64,000 nucleotides of DNA from Embiotoca jacksoni. Taxonomy: Eukaryota; Chordata; Actinopteri; Embiotocidae. This document shows, one piece after another, positions 12,106-23,420 of this stretch. The position numbers were made by a program, and so were the translations under genes. Within the stretch, counting starts at the first letter, position 1. Each line of letters opens with the position of its first letter. The stretch lies in the NCBI GenBank assembly GCA_022577435.1, contig JAKOON010000013.1, positions 471,001-535,000 of the forward strand, written 5' to 3'. The notes under the pieces are model-generated. The model saw only the letters and a list, made by a program, of their open reading frames with translations. It was not told where the DNA came from and ran no database searches.

Positions 12106-12122
12106 GCATGACGGGAGTTGTA
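12106..12122 (-). promoter_or_regulatory. ZNF143/THAP11-type promoter motif upstream of ccdc172
   Basis: The forward strand reads GCATGACGGGAGTTGTA, close to the vertebrate SBS motif GCATTCTGGGAATTGTAGT (known from ZNF143 promoters). It lies about 265 bp upstream of the ccdc172 start codon, a usual position for such sites. Binding is inferred. Confidence 0.4.
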
Positions 12123-12385
12123 TATTTATTTATTTATATTTTATTTATACATTTTTACTTTTGTTAATTGTTACTCTACTGTCCTATTATTTACATATTG
12201 ATACCTTTTCTGTACTAAATAATGAGTACTTATCGACTCTGTTTGTAAATGAACATCTTGTTCAATAAAGTTCTTAAAAAAAACAATAAAAAAAAAAACA
12301 CGAAGTAGCCGCTAGTTAGCTTAACATACAGTCGGAGCTATTTCTTTGATTTCAGATTACTTTTTAAACCCGCGACAGAATCCAA

Positions 12386-12464
12386 ATGAGTTTAGACAAA
12401 CTCTTCCAACAAATACTTCTGACCGAACAACAATTAAGTGAACAGACACACGAATTCAAACACG
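12386..12464 (+). CDS. ccdc172: ccdc172 exon 1
   Basis: The ATG at 12386 opens MSLDKLFQQILLTEQQLSEQ, matching the family's N-terminus. The donor is CACG|GTACGG, phase 1. Confidence 0.88.
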
Positions 12465-15400
12465 GTACGGTTTCCTGCGTTAGTTAGCAAACGAGCTAAG
12501 GGCTAGTTACGATGCTAGGTTCTCAAAACAAACAAACAAACAAACAAACAGTTTATGTTTACACGCTGTGACGCTGAATAAATAAACACTGACTGTCTCC
12601 AGTTAAAGTGGCCATCACCAGGTGCAGGGAGGAGATCCGGAGCGCCTCTGAAGAGGATGAGAAGACCAACCAGGAAGTGGACCAAACGGTGAAGTTTAGT
12701 TCTTATTAAAGTTGTTTTTAAAGTCGTTCAAACATTTAAAACTTATTTTCGTGACTCGAAGAGAAAACCACGTTTTTAAAATCAGTTTAAATCTCTTTTA
12801 AAAACAGACTTTTAAAAACAGACTTTTGCTGATTTCAGTGACGAACTCTTGATTTCTTCTTTAATCCTGTTTTTATTTTATTTTATTTGTTTTTATAGTT
12901 TTATACAATCATTGTGTTGTTAAAGGCTTCTCAGTATTTGCTTATTATTTTTTTATATTATGGCTTATTTTATGTGAATATCTTAGTAACTAGAGTTTAG
13001 AAAAGTGCCATACAAACAGAGTTTATTATTATTTAGATTTATAAATCATTTATATGAATATTATACTAATATTAAATTAATATTTAATATTAATTAAATA
13101 TTAATATATTTTAATTATATTATATAACATATTATATTTTAATATGTTAATATAAATTAATATTATATTAATATAAATATATTATTTATATTAATATTCA
13201 TTAATATAATATATATAAATCATAGTCTGATGGGAGTAAAGGAGCCTATTCAAATGATTTATACATCAAAATAATAATAAACTCTAGTTACAAAGAGATT
13301 CACATTAAATAAGCCATAAAAAAAAAAAAAAGAAGCAAATGCTGAGAAGCCTTTAACAACACAACGATTGGTGTCCTACACTTTGGAAAAGTCTCACAGT
13401 TAAAGTTATCTGAAGTACTGTGATGATGTTGATTGGTTTGGACCAGTAGGAAGTTTAAATTGTTGTTTTGTTTTTGTACAAATGTAACCTGAAACCTGAA
13501 AGTCATTTCAAAGTCATCTTCTGGAGAAGGAAACATCCTCATAAGAAGTATTGGTTCATATTTTCCTCTTGTATCATTTTCCCGGTTCACTTATCGTCTG
13601 ATGTCTTTGTGAAGCTGAGACGGGACGTAAAGAGGAAGACAATCCCATTTATTACTGTTTTACCTCGAGACAAAGTGTGAGTGGACGCGCGACGTTAAAG
13701 AAGTGCATATTGGCATATTGATGAGCCGATTTGCTTTATGATGAAAAAAAAAAAAAAAAACCTGCTTCATCTTCGACCGTTCGTTTCATCAACAATTGAT
13801 CGCGAGTGCCACCGTAAAAAAAAAAAAAAAAAAAATCAATGACTAATTTCCACCGGATAACATTAGTGAAACCTTTTAAGCAGGTGTGAGATACGATGTC
13901 AAAAAGGCCTCCGGCTCTGTGACCTTTTCAGAAATATCGCTAACTTCTTCCCGCGCTTGTAAAAGCGGACGTCCGATCAAAAGAGCAAATTGGAAATAGA
14001 AAAACCACGCTGAGGACGAGGCTACGCGTCCGTCTGTGAGGACGGGAGGCCTTCCTGCACCGACTCTTGAGGAGGCGGGTATATTGAGATGGTTTCCATC
14101 GTCCAGACGTGCAGGCTGTGTTTACAGCTCTCGTGATGAAACGCTTTGTGAGAACCGCCTCGTTTTAAAAACAACTCGGAGGCCGATTGCGCTCACCAGT
14201 TAAAAAGAAAAGACAAAAACGTCCACACAACACAAGACGACAATCAAACTCACTTCCTGCCTGAAGGGCCGAAAGAAACAGATTGAAAACTGTGTTCCTT
14301 TCTATTACAATTCGAGGGAGTCTACGTCTCTCTTTTCTTTGAGGGGCGTAATTACACCAGCTGAAGAAGTAAACGAGAAACATTTGAGCGGCGAATGAAA
14401 GATTTGAAAAAAAACGGGTTTGTTTTTTGTCTCTCGTCTGTACGTCCGTCTCCGTCTCCGTCTCCCGTGTTTTGCGCTGCAGGCTCAGCGGTTGTCTGCG
14501 ACGAAGCTGCAGCACCGGCTGACTGAGAAAAGCGAAGAGCGGATGCGGAAGCGAGCGGAGGAGCTGCTGCGCCGGAAGAAGCATCTCGGCGAACGTCTGG
14601 TGGGTTTCAATCAATATTTTACGACTCAAAGTCGGACCGCTTTTGTGCAAACGTGGAAAACCGACAGTCGTCTTCTCGTATCTGAACACACAGAGAGAGA
14701 GAGAGAGAGAGAGCTCGGGAATAATCGTCTCTGATTGGTGACTCAACAAGTGTGTTTAACTGAATCATAGAGATTCAAAACGAGCTGCGACGATTCACGT
14801 CTTATTTCATCTGATCAATCGATTGATCAAACGAAGGGGGGAGGGGGAAAGAGGGGGGGGATTGTCCATCCGTAACTTCGCAGTTTTGTCAGTGGACTTA
14901 TTGTCTTTCGGCCTCCCGAGCCACTGAACTGAGAATCGCTTCAAATTTCTTCAAAAGGCTGTCGAGGTCGTCAAGAAGTATTTTTGTAAGTGAAGTCAGA
15001 CGGGGGTGTGACAGAAGGGTAAAATATAGATAAAGGTTTTTATTTTATTTTTTCAGATTTCATCATCAATAGAAGTCGGCAGCTTCACAAGCAGCTGAAG
15101 TGTCGTCGTCGTCATTTTTTTTTTTTTTTTTTTTTTTTTTTCTTGCCAGGCCGAGATAAAGAAGGAGTCGAGAGATGAAGAGGAAAAGTTCCTTCGGGAG
15201 ATCTCGAGGTTCAACGATGACTTCGGTCTTCGAGGGAACGGAGAGACGGCGTCGGAGAGCCGGACGCTCGCCGAGCTCACGGACCTGCGGAGGGAGGCGG
15301 AGTCGCTACACGGAGGTCATGTGATGCCCGGGTTTTAATTTTAAAACCCGACTGCTCATGTTGTGCAGAAGAAGTGGAAGTAAATACAGGTTTTCTGATT

Positions 15401-18400
15401 TTAAAACGGTAGCTTGAAGTATCTGAAATCAGGTATGTTATTCATTACTGAGTGGAGTTAAACTAACTAGTTGTTCTCTGGTAGGAATAAAAGAACAAGT
15501 TTATGGAATTGGAGCCAAAATATCTTATTTCATAATATGTCCATCAAACCATCTAAACAGTCTGATTCCAGTCATAAAATACACATGAAGTAATTCTGTT
15601 CACACTGAGGTGATGATCAGATTTGGGGTTTGAAAGTTAAAGGTACAGGAACTCAATGTGCTAAATCTATTTTCTCTAATATCACGAGTGCATAAATGTA
15701 CAAAGAATAAATAATGAAATAAACTTTACGGTTCTCGCCCACTAAACTACACAGTTCTCATAAATACGAAGCTCGTTAGGTGTAAAGTCTCCTATTTATC
15801 ATTTTAGATTTCAAATCTGTGCAGCTCACTCTCAAAACACTCACGAGACCTCGCTGCGAACATGACGTCGTTCATAAAATAATAATAATAAAATATCGAA
15901 AAGGTTTTGACTCCAGCAAAAGTTTTTTGTTCGTTGGCTTGAAGGCAGTTTGAAAACTTGGAAAAACAAATATATAGTGTTTGTGAGTTTTACGTCATTA
16001 TTGAGGTTAATTAAAAGAACTTCTGCAGTTGTTTGAAGAGACGTCTCCATGGCAACGGTTGATTCAGCGCAGTGTTCTCCTGTTTGTTTTTTGTTTTTTT
16101 TAAGTGAACATTTAAAGTGAATTACAAAACATGCTTACATTGCACCTTTTCAGATTAAGGTTCCTTTTGTTGTGCTGTGCAGTTACTATTAAATATAAAG
16201 TTGAGGTCTGACTGTCTTCTCTCTCCTTCTGCTGTCAGAGATGGAGCTGATGAGCAGCAGGAACAGTCACATGATCTCCGTGGACGCAGACAAGAGGACG
16301 CTCCTGCTTCAGCTGCGCGGCCTGGACGACACCCTGAAAGGTGAAATCGTGATTCATGATCCAGATCTTAGAGATCATAATGCTAAACACTCTGCATGTG
16401 TCTTCCTGCCCCCGTTTTGTTGTTTGAAGTATGTTCCCACGGTGACGGCCGACGGCAGCTTTCCAACCTGTTTAGTCAGACTTGCTGACGAGGCGGTTTC
16501 AATCTGGAGCCCAGATGTTGGATGTAATCATGTTAGTGTCTGGCTTCGGGATGGAGGTTGGAAACGAGATCACTGGTGTGAACGAGGTTTTTTTTCTGAG
16601 GTCGGTGTTAAAGGGGCTCGATTCACACGTTCAGTGAGAAGAAGACGTTTTTTTCCCTTTAGGTTTTCTTTATAATATTATTATTTTGGCTACGTCGACC
16701 CACAGTCTACCACGTTTTTTAAACTTGCATCTGTCCCAAGCGATGACAAGCAGTGACGACACCCGTTTGGTTTGTGAACGTTATGAATCCTCCAGTTCAG
16801 ATTCTGTCCGTCACCATCTTTGCTAGTTTGGAGCGGCGTCGAGCAGGAAGTGACCATATTTGGGTGAGCTGGGGGAGGAGCCAGCGGTGGATCTGACTGA
16901 TCTGACCGATCTGATTGAGAACCTGACGATACTACGTCCCGCCCACCGATAGCTGTAACCTGACTGCACCACAGGCCTGTCAATCAAACAGACACGCCCC
17001 CAAAAACAGGTCTTCTTGAATCTTGAGTCTATGGAGCCGGAGGCTTTTTGGAGCCGACCTCTAGTGGCACTCGCTGGTATTGCAGCTGAAGACACTTCTG
17101 GATCAGAACCATTTTACAGCTACGAACACTTTCATATATCCAGCCTGCGTTCTGTCCTTTACTTTCTTATTATTATAATGCGTCCTCCCTCAAATACATC
17201 TTCAATTAACACGACGAGTGCGTTGAAGTCCGTTTGCATCAAAAGTCAGTCACAGAGCAACGCCTGCAGAAAAGGTAAAGATATAATCCAAATCTCATCC
17301 CATCGTCTCAACCGATGTCTCAAATGTCTTAAAAAATGCAGCTGCGTTACGCGGCCGTCATTTTTTATTTCCCGCTGTTTTCCCTCCCTGACTGCTAAGA
17401 GCTGGATCGGCAGCTGAGCGACGGCGAGGCCACGACGGCGTCTCTGAGATCCGAGAGGCTGTTTGTCAGTCAGAAGCCTCTCGCCGACGCCGCCTGTCAG
17501 AGGTGAGTACCGGAGGAAGAAGCAAAACAAAGTGTAAACAGATAAATATTTAGCAGTCCGTGAACTCGGACGCTTTCTTCTCACCACGACTCGGCGGTTT
17601 CTCTTTTTAATACAACTTAAAGGGACGGAGGAAAAGAAGCGCTACGTGGCATCGTAGGTGTTATTTACAAGCTTTGGGATGTGAAGAAGTGCTGAACGGA
17701 GCAGTCGGCTCTCGTCTCCTCACGCTGCTGCTGGCCGGAGTCCACATCCTGAAGAAGTGTAAATAACAGCATTAAGACCACGTGGCGTAATTAAGGCTTT
17801 GATCTGCAGCGTACTTCATTCAGGAAAACAAAGAAGGAGGAGCGTTCACACCGACCGTTTACCCACAAATAAATACAGTTTGGGTCGTCACGCTTTACCA
17901 GGGAAGATATTCACTTTTCTACACAAACTGAGCAAACAGGGAATCAAACATCTCTAAACGTCAGAGACAATAACACTGGAAAAAAGTCATCGTTAAAACT
18001 TCCTCACACGGAAACACTTTGCCTCATCAGGTGAAGTTGGCTAAACGTATTTTTCTCCAATTGTGACAGATACTACGTCCCGCCCACCGATAGCTGTAAC
18101 CTGACTGCACCACAGGCCTGTCAATCAAACAGACACGCCCCCAAAAACAGGTCTTCTTGAATCTTCTTTTCTAATGAATGAGGGATTATTTTCAGATGGA
18201 CCTCCAGAAAACTAATAAGAAGGAGTGACTTTAGCTAACAACACCGAGATAACTGATGGACACATTTTATTCACTTTGGATTTGATGAGAGAAGTTGAAT
18301 GGGAGTCTATGGAGCCGGAGGCTTTTTGGAGCCGACCTCTAGTGGCACTCGCTGGTATTGCAGCTTGCGTATTAGTCTCCGACTTTTTTCAATTCTCAAG

Positions 18401-19655
18401 TGTCATTAGATATTATTTTATTTTACAGTATACTGCAGCAGTAAATCTACATATGTTGACGTTACTGGAGCCAAACGTTATATTTGATATAAAATGACGT
18501 GATGGACGGCAACATTTAGCACCGCTGTCCTCTCGTCACCGTAGAAACTGAATCAGATGTAGAATATGAATTGCGGATCTATTGAAAGCGGACTGGTTCT
18601 GCAGGTGAATGCTGGTCCACCGTGTTTCCACACAAAGAGACTTCCTTTATTTAATTAAAGGATGGAGATCAATAGTGTTCCAGGAAAGAAGGGTCATTGT
18701 TGTCTCTGATGCCACTACTTTGGATAATGTCTTCTCTACTGCGCTACGGATGGGAAGTGATTAACGAATCCGCAGACTTATCGAGATGATGGAGGATTTT
18801 TTTTCGGCACTTTCAGTTTATGAATCTAACTTTTAAACATGTATTTATATATTTTTACAACTTTTAAAAGACATTTTATTCCCGTCTTTCCTTGCCTTCT
18901 CTTCCGTCCTTGCTTGACTTTATTTATATTTCCTGTCCCGTCTTCATGTCCTGGTCTTCTCCTCGCTGTACACCCCCCTCCCCTCTCTCAGCATGGCCTT
19001 AAATCACGCATGTGGGGTAGCATGTCCTGTTCATCCATCAGCCTCATTAAACATACTCGCTCCTTCATTTGCCTCAAGGAAGTGCTGAGGATGTGGCTTT
19101 GGACAGAGCCCCCCCCCCCACCCGTACACCCGCCCTCAGTCATTCTTATGATCATCCGTTTGGAAGTGAGACCATCAATCGTGTCTTCAGCCCCTTTAAA
19201 ACGCATATTTAACTCTCCGCTTATTGATTGTTGGAAATTGAATGCATGTCAATGTGAATGAGTGCTGCGGCCTTTTAAAAAGTGTTCAGTGTGCAAAACA
19301 GGGAAGGGCCGGCGCCGATGGTTCACGGCGGCACAATAGAAAGACATCGTGGTTGAGGATTGAGAATTTAAGAGTTTCGTGGATTTTTTTTTTTTTTTTC
19401 ACTTTCTTATCATTGTTTAAATATTTGTGTGGGTTTCTTTAAAAATGTCACTACGCTACAGAAATCTAATGAAGAAACCAAACAAAACACAGATATCACC
19501 AAAATCTAAAAGAATTCACGGTGAAACTTTCAAACACGACTGTTGTTGTGGGTTTTTTTCAGCCGGTGAAAATGTAATTTCAGCCTGGCTGTTTTATTGT
19601 TTCATTAACTCCCAATAAAAGAAGAAAGTCATGTGCGGCTCCATTATAGATCCTT

Positions 19656-19754
<99 letters not shown>

Positions 19755-21482
19755 CGTCAGGTACTGCAGCTCAAAGGCCAGAGAGACAAACTGAACCCAG
19801 TAACACAATTGGACGTGTGTTTATGAAATTAGAGTGTAAAATATTTACTTTGCTGCCATAAGACTCGACTGCTTTTAAAGAGAGAAGAAGCTGACGGTAA
19901 CCGAGGGGTCGAGGTCTCAACTTCATATTTCTGGGTTCTTTAAGGTCCATTTTTGAGCCATTGTTTTTATAAAGTGTTTCATCTCATCGTGTTAAATACG
20001 GAAAAAAACCTGTCCTTTTTGTACATTAAATGTATTTTAATAGCTCACCGCTGATTTTAGTGTTAAGACTGTTCACTCAGATCATTTTCTTTCCTTTCTT
20101 TGCCTGAATTTCCTCTTACGCTGCGTTCCAGATGTTCTACTTGCGTTCCAGATGTTCTACTTGCGTTCCAGATGTTCTACTTGTGTTCCAGATGTTCTAC
20201 TTGTGTACTAACTTTCACTATTTTGAGTACATGAGTGCAGAAACACGCAGTACACTGAAAACGCGCCCAATAAAAGAAACGTGAAACTTTCCACCCGAAG
20301 CGGTCGCCATCTCGGCTACGTAGAGGAAAGGGGGCGGGGCCAAAGGGTTCTCAAATTAAAGGCGCCGGAGGAAGCTGCGGCGCAGACGTGTTTAGTGTGT
20401 CAGTGTTTTTGCGTACGAGCTAACTATTTGTTAGCGTTACTAACAGACGTGTTCTCATCATCAGATTTAGATTCACTGCGGTGAACCGGAGGACGATCTG
20501 ACATTATTCGAGCGCCATGTCGTTCCTCCTGCATCCGTCTCTCCGACGCACTTTAAAGCCCGTCGAGAACGATCCAACTGGATGAACTGGATGTGAGAGA
20601 AATGTTCTGCTCCTGATTTATTGCTGTCAGATAGTTGTGCGCTCTGTAATTTGTCCCCCGGGGGTTCCTCTGTTTCAGGAGGCCCCCAGAGACACTCGCA
20701 CAATAACAGGGACCAGACGACAGGCTGACGGCAGCGTGAAGAGTCGATGAACCGTTTTGGATTATTAGCGCGGCTCTCGATTCGATTTCATTTATCATAC
20801 AGGGTGTTTATATTTCACATTAACAAGATTATTCCTCCGTTCGCTCAGTTACTTTGATCAGGTACAACAACAGACGGGATATAAAAGTGTTCGTAGCTTC
20901 AGGTCTGTAAAATGGTTCTGATCCAGAAGTGTCTTCAGCTGCAATACCAGCGAGTGCCACTAGAGGTCGGCTCCAAAAAGCCTCCGGCTCCATAGACTCC
21001 CATTCAACTTCTCTCATCAAATCCAAAGTGAATAAAATGTGTCCATCAGTTATCTCGGTGTTGTTAGCTAAAGTCACTCCTTCTTATTAGTTTTCTGGAG
21101 GTCCATCTGAAAATAATCCCTCATTCATTAGAAAAGAAGATTCAAGAAGACCTGTTTTGGGGGGCGTGTCTGTTTGATTGACAGGCCTGTGGTGCAGTCA
21201 GGTTACAGCTATCGGTGGGCGGGACGTCAAACTCTGGACGTCCGAACATGTCGGACCAGTTATGACTTTAATCTGTTTAATTGACACCAACTGTTACTGA
21301 ATGTTAATCTGGTTGTTTAAAAAAAAAGATAATTATTAATATTATAGTGAAAAATACTTTCATGGTGTTTATGTAGTTTTTACCTTCAGTGATAGAAAGA
21401 AAAAAAGAAAATGCAAACTAATTAACAGGAAAAAAATCAAGTAGTTTAAACTCAATATTTCAAACCCAAAATGCTGAAGCTG

Positions 21483-21513
<31 letters not shown>

Positions 21514-21926
21514 CCAGATTTTCATATTATCATAGTTTTACTGACGTGGTTTGATTTGCTCACCAGGCTGAGGACGGAGCTGGAGTTTTACAAAGAAGGA
21601 GAACTGGAGCGTCTCAGAGAAGCTCTCAGCTCAGAGATCCAGTTCCTGCAGTCAGTAAGTTACCGTGTTATAAATACAGCTTTAATTCAAGTTAACAGAA
21701 CGACTTCAGTTCATCAGAGTGAGACATTATCTGCATTTCAGTTCAGGTAAAAGAAATACTAACTTTCAGATATATCGGTATTCATTTTCCAAACTCGGCC
21801 ATACTCCTGCTCGGTCTCCGGCGGCTTCTTTATGCAGCTTTCATCACGTTTTATTTTCTGTCTGTCTCTTCCTGTTGTTTTTTGTTTTTTTAATATTTGC
21901 AGAAGCTGGACAGCAGCCAGGGATGA
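12386..21926 (+). CDS. ccdc172: coiled-coil domain-containing protein 172, complete, eight exons
   Basis: Exons 12386-12464, 12603-12688, 14483-14599, 15150-15315, 16239-16340, 17400-17502, 21567-21654 and 21903-21926 splice in phase (1,0,0,1,1,2,0) to 254 residues plus stop; human CCDC172 is about 258. Recognisable segments are MSLDKLFQQILLTEQQ at the start, ITRCREEI, DEEEKFLREISRFNDDF in the middle and LRTELEFYKEGELERLREAL near the end, each matching the mammalian protein. Most of the chain is Glu/Lys/Leu-rich with heptad-like spacing, so it should form a long coiled coil. Mammalian CCDC172 is reported mainly from testis and linked to the sperm tail; that role here is inferred. Position next to and divergent from gfra1 agrees with human synteny. 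Introns 5 and 6 carry family A repeats. Confidence 0.92.
12603..12688 (+). CDS. ccdc172: ccdc172 exon 2
   Basis: Acceptor TCTCCAG|TTAAAG, donor ACG|GTGAAG. It encodes VKVAITRCREEIRSASEEDE and further, with ITRCR conserved in the family. It ends in phase 0. Confidence 0.88.
12905..13376. repeat. large AT-rich inverted repeat in ccdc172 intron 2
   Basis: The left arm (about 12905-13060) and the reverse complement of the right arm (about 13230-13376) share TTGTGTTGTTAAAGGCTTCT, CAG-ATTTGCTT, TATGGCTTATTT, TGTGAAT, GTAACTAGAGTTT and ATAAATCATTT. An AT-only spacer lies between. The left arm also has GAAAAGTGCCATACAAACAG, like fish retroposon 3' tails. Confidence 0.8.
14483..14599 (+). CDS. ccdc172: ccdc172 exon 3
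   Basis: Acceptor CGCTGCAG|GCTCAG, donor CTG|GTGGGT. It has 39 whole codons, an Arg/Lys/Glu-rich coiled coil containing KLQHRLTEKSEERMRKRAEE. Confidence 0.88.
14691..14713. repeat. (GA)n microsatellite
   Basis: Short GA run in ccdc172 intron 3. Confidence 0.9.
15116..15141. repeat. poly-T tract at ccdc172 exon 4 acceptor
   Basis: About 26 T, directly before the acceptor of exon 4, serving as its pyrimidine tract. Confidence 0.9.
15150..15315 (+). CDS. ccdc172: ccdc172 exon 4
   Basis: A 25-base T tract leads to the acceptor TTGCCAG|GCCGAG. The exon encodes the conserved DEEEKFLREISRFNDDF. The donor GGAG|GTCATG is weak but keeps the frame with exon 5 (split Glu codon). Confidence 0.85.
16239..16340 (+). 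CDS. ccdc172: ccdc172 exon 5
   Basis: Acceptor GCTGTCAG|AGATGG, donor AAAG|GTGAAA; phase 1 in and out. It encodes MELMSSRNSHMISVDADKRT and LLLQLRGLDDTLK. Confidence 0.87.
16789..17138 (+). repeat. family A dispersed repeat, copy 1 (internally deleted)
   Basis: Runs from CCTCCAGTTCAGATTCTG to ACGAACACTTTCATAT in intron 5 of ccdc172. About 150 bases between TTGAATCTT and GAGTCTATGG, present in other copies, are missing. It contains the shared blocks CTACGTCCCGCCCACCGATA and CGACCTCTAGTGGCACTCGC. Confidence 0.9.
17400..17502 (+). CDS. ccdc172: ccdc172 exon 6
   Basis: Acceptor TGCTAAG|AGCTGG, donor CAGAG|GTGAGT. It encodes ELDRQLSDGEATTASLRSER and onward to DAACQR, aligning to the part just before the LRxELELYKE motif of the mammalian protein. 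Confidence 0.87.
18069..18368 (+). repeat. family A repeat, copy 2 (5'-truncated, short 3' end)
   Basis: Starts at GATACTACGTCCCGCC and ends at GTATTGCAGCTTGC, in intron 6 of ccdc172. It lacks the last ~65 bases seen in copies 1, 3 and 8. Confidence 0.9.
19658..19752. repeat. (CA)47 microsatellite
   Basis: Uninterrupted CA run of 95 bases, in ccdc172 intron 6. Confidence 0.97.
20121..20390 (+). repeat. VNTR-bearing dispersed repeat, copy 2
   Basis: Four 20-base units (TTGCGTTCCAGATGTTCTAC) at 20121-20200, then ACTTTCCACCCGAAGCGGTC, GCCATCTCGGCTACGTAGAG, GGGGGCGGGG and CGGAGGAAGCTGCGG. It lies in ccdc172 intron 6 and is opposite in orientation to copy 1. Confidence 0.8.
20879..21227 (-). repeat. 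family A repeat, copy 3
   Basis: Minus-strand copy in ccdc172 intron 6, with the long 3' end (GAAGCTACGAACACTTTTAT) and a 5' truncation at ACGTCCCGCCCACC. Confidence 0.9.
21485..21513. repeat. poly-T tract upstream of ccdc172 exon 7
   Basis: About 29 T, some 55 bases before the exon 7 acceptor. Confidence 0.9.
21567..21654 (+). CDS. ccdc172: ccdc172 exon 7
   Basis: Acceptor CTCACCAG|GCTGAG, donor TCA|GTAAGT. It encodes LRTELEFYKEGELERLREAL and SSEIQFLQS, the best-conserved C-terminal block. Intron 6 (about 4.1 kb) is the largest of the gene and holds two family A copies and a VNTR element. Confidence 0.9.
21903..21926 (+). CDS. ccdc172: ccdc172 exon 8 (C-terminus and stop)
   Basis: Acceptor ATATTTGCAG|AAGCTG encodes KLDSSQG then TGA at 21924-21926. 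The short polar tail after the coiled coil fits the family; the 3' UTR follows directly. Confidence 0.75.
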   Translation, partial: KLDSSQG

Positions 21927-22427
21927 GAGCAGCATTAGAGATCGGCTCAGTGAGGATACAGGAAGGTCGCCGCCGGTTCACCGTTTGTCTCTTCTGTTAG
22001 AAAACAAACACGCTGCTGAATAGACGGCAGAGAAGAAGAAAGAAGACAGGAAGGGAACAAGATTATAAACTAAAACCTCTGCTAATATTTATCCAAATAG
22101 AGCGTTCAGCTTCATGTTAGAATTGTTTTTTCCTATTTGATATTTACTTTATATTTGTTGTTTAGACACAATGAAAATTTCCGTGCTGAAATGTGTTGAC
22201 CATCTTTTCCTCTTTCTATCTCTTAACTAGTTGCTTTAATTTAATTTATTGCTTCTTTAATGTAACTCATCTGTACAAAACTAACACACATGCATAAGGG
22301 GAGGATTTCAAAATATGGTTTTATACTGCCCTCTAGTGTACAAAGAGTAGTATTGCTATAATCTGTGTTGAGGCAAAATAGAGATTGAAAAAGGGTTGAG
22401 CAACATGCAAACATGCCGTCTGGGTAA

Positions 22428-22433
22428 AATAAA
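22428..22433 (+). terminator. possible ccdc172 polyadenylation signal
   Basis: An AATAAA hexamer about 500 bp after the stop codon. Other AT-rich candidates are nearby, so the true cleavage site is uncertain. Confidence 0.3.
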
Positions 22434-22933
22434 TACTTCATAATAACATTTATTGTAATTCAAATGATTTTGATTTCAAAAGTGCCCAAAAAAATAAAAG
22501 AAAACACTATTAAAGTGCAAATCAATTATATAGATATTTTAACATTGGTGATATCTAAATGTTTTCCAGATGTTCATGTGTGATTGTAAAACCAGCCACT
22601 TGTATTCTGCTGTCCAGAAATGTATTTGATGATGTAGGAAATATTTCCATCAGATTTTTTTGGACCCTGACTGCAGATATTTATTATCATGATAAATTAT
22701 TTGTGAAGTCGGCCTCTGATCTCGAGTCTGAAGGCTCATAGATCATCACAAAGGTGTTGGACAAGGTCAGACCGGCCATGACAGACTTTTATTATTATGT
22801 TTTTGCCACAAAAAATTAAGAGCACTTTACCATCTGAAATATTCTGTCGATGAGGGATGCTGGAGATGATTCAGATACTAAAAAGCTGCAAGAAAACATC
22901 ACAAGAAAAGGAAAAAAGAAAAGACTCAGTCTG

Positions 22934-22947
22934 CTGCCCTCTGCTGG
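22934..22947 (-). promoter_or_regulatory. CTCF consensus match (14 of 14)
   Basis: The minus strand reads CCAGCAGAGGGCAG, a full match to the 14-base vertebrate CTCF consensus CCASYAGRKGGCRS. It lies between the convergent ccdc172 and secreted Cys-rich genes. Binding is inferred. Confidence 0.45.
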
Positions 22948-23420
22948 ACGATCTGTGGCATTACAAGCTGTTAATCCTTCGAGCCCACAGACGGTTATTT
23001 CAATAATTGATGATTAGACAGTCTGTCTGCCGGCAACGAGCGGGTCAGTCGGGTCGTCTTCTCTCTGATGAGAGTGATTACTAATAGAATGACGTGCGAT
23101 GTCGATGGGCCACCTAATGAGATTCTGCAATCTCATTTTGACTTTGTTTGACCTTGACCTCAGAGCGCTGAGTCTCATCTGGATGTGTTTGCAAAAAAGA
23201 AAAAGAAATGTGAGAGCAGACAGAGGAGCGGACGCGGCGGTCCATTTGGCCGAGTGGTTAACCTCATTTTTAAAAGATGCTCTCGTCCACGGTTCGCAGT
23301 GGAGCTCATAAAAGTGAGCGACAATTAGTGAGATGAAGTCAGACGGAGAGTCGAGACACCTGCAGGTGTATCCGTCTCTATTATTAAGTGGCTGCTGCAC
23401 TGATAGTTGTGTTTACTTTG

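Larger units (their letters stand above)
9986..12385. other. intergenic region between divergent gfra1 and ccdc172
   Basis: About 2.4 kb without coding signal. It contains short GT and CA runs (10493-10521, 10651-10672), a CTCF-like motif at 10810-10823, a 300-bp 10-mer minisatellite (11571-11870), a ZNF143-type motif (12106-12122) and, at about 12165-12295, an AATAAAGTTCTTAAAAAAAA tail that looks like the 3' end of a retroposed element. Confidence 0.5.

Noticed and set aside
23241..23310. tRNA-like stretch with TGGCCGAGTGGTTAACC (A box)
   Set aside because: The following GGTTCGCAGTGG is a poor B box, the spacing is too short for a Ser or Leu tRNA, and no acceptor stem pairs. At most a SINE remnant.
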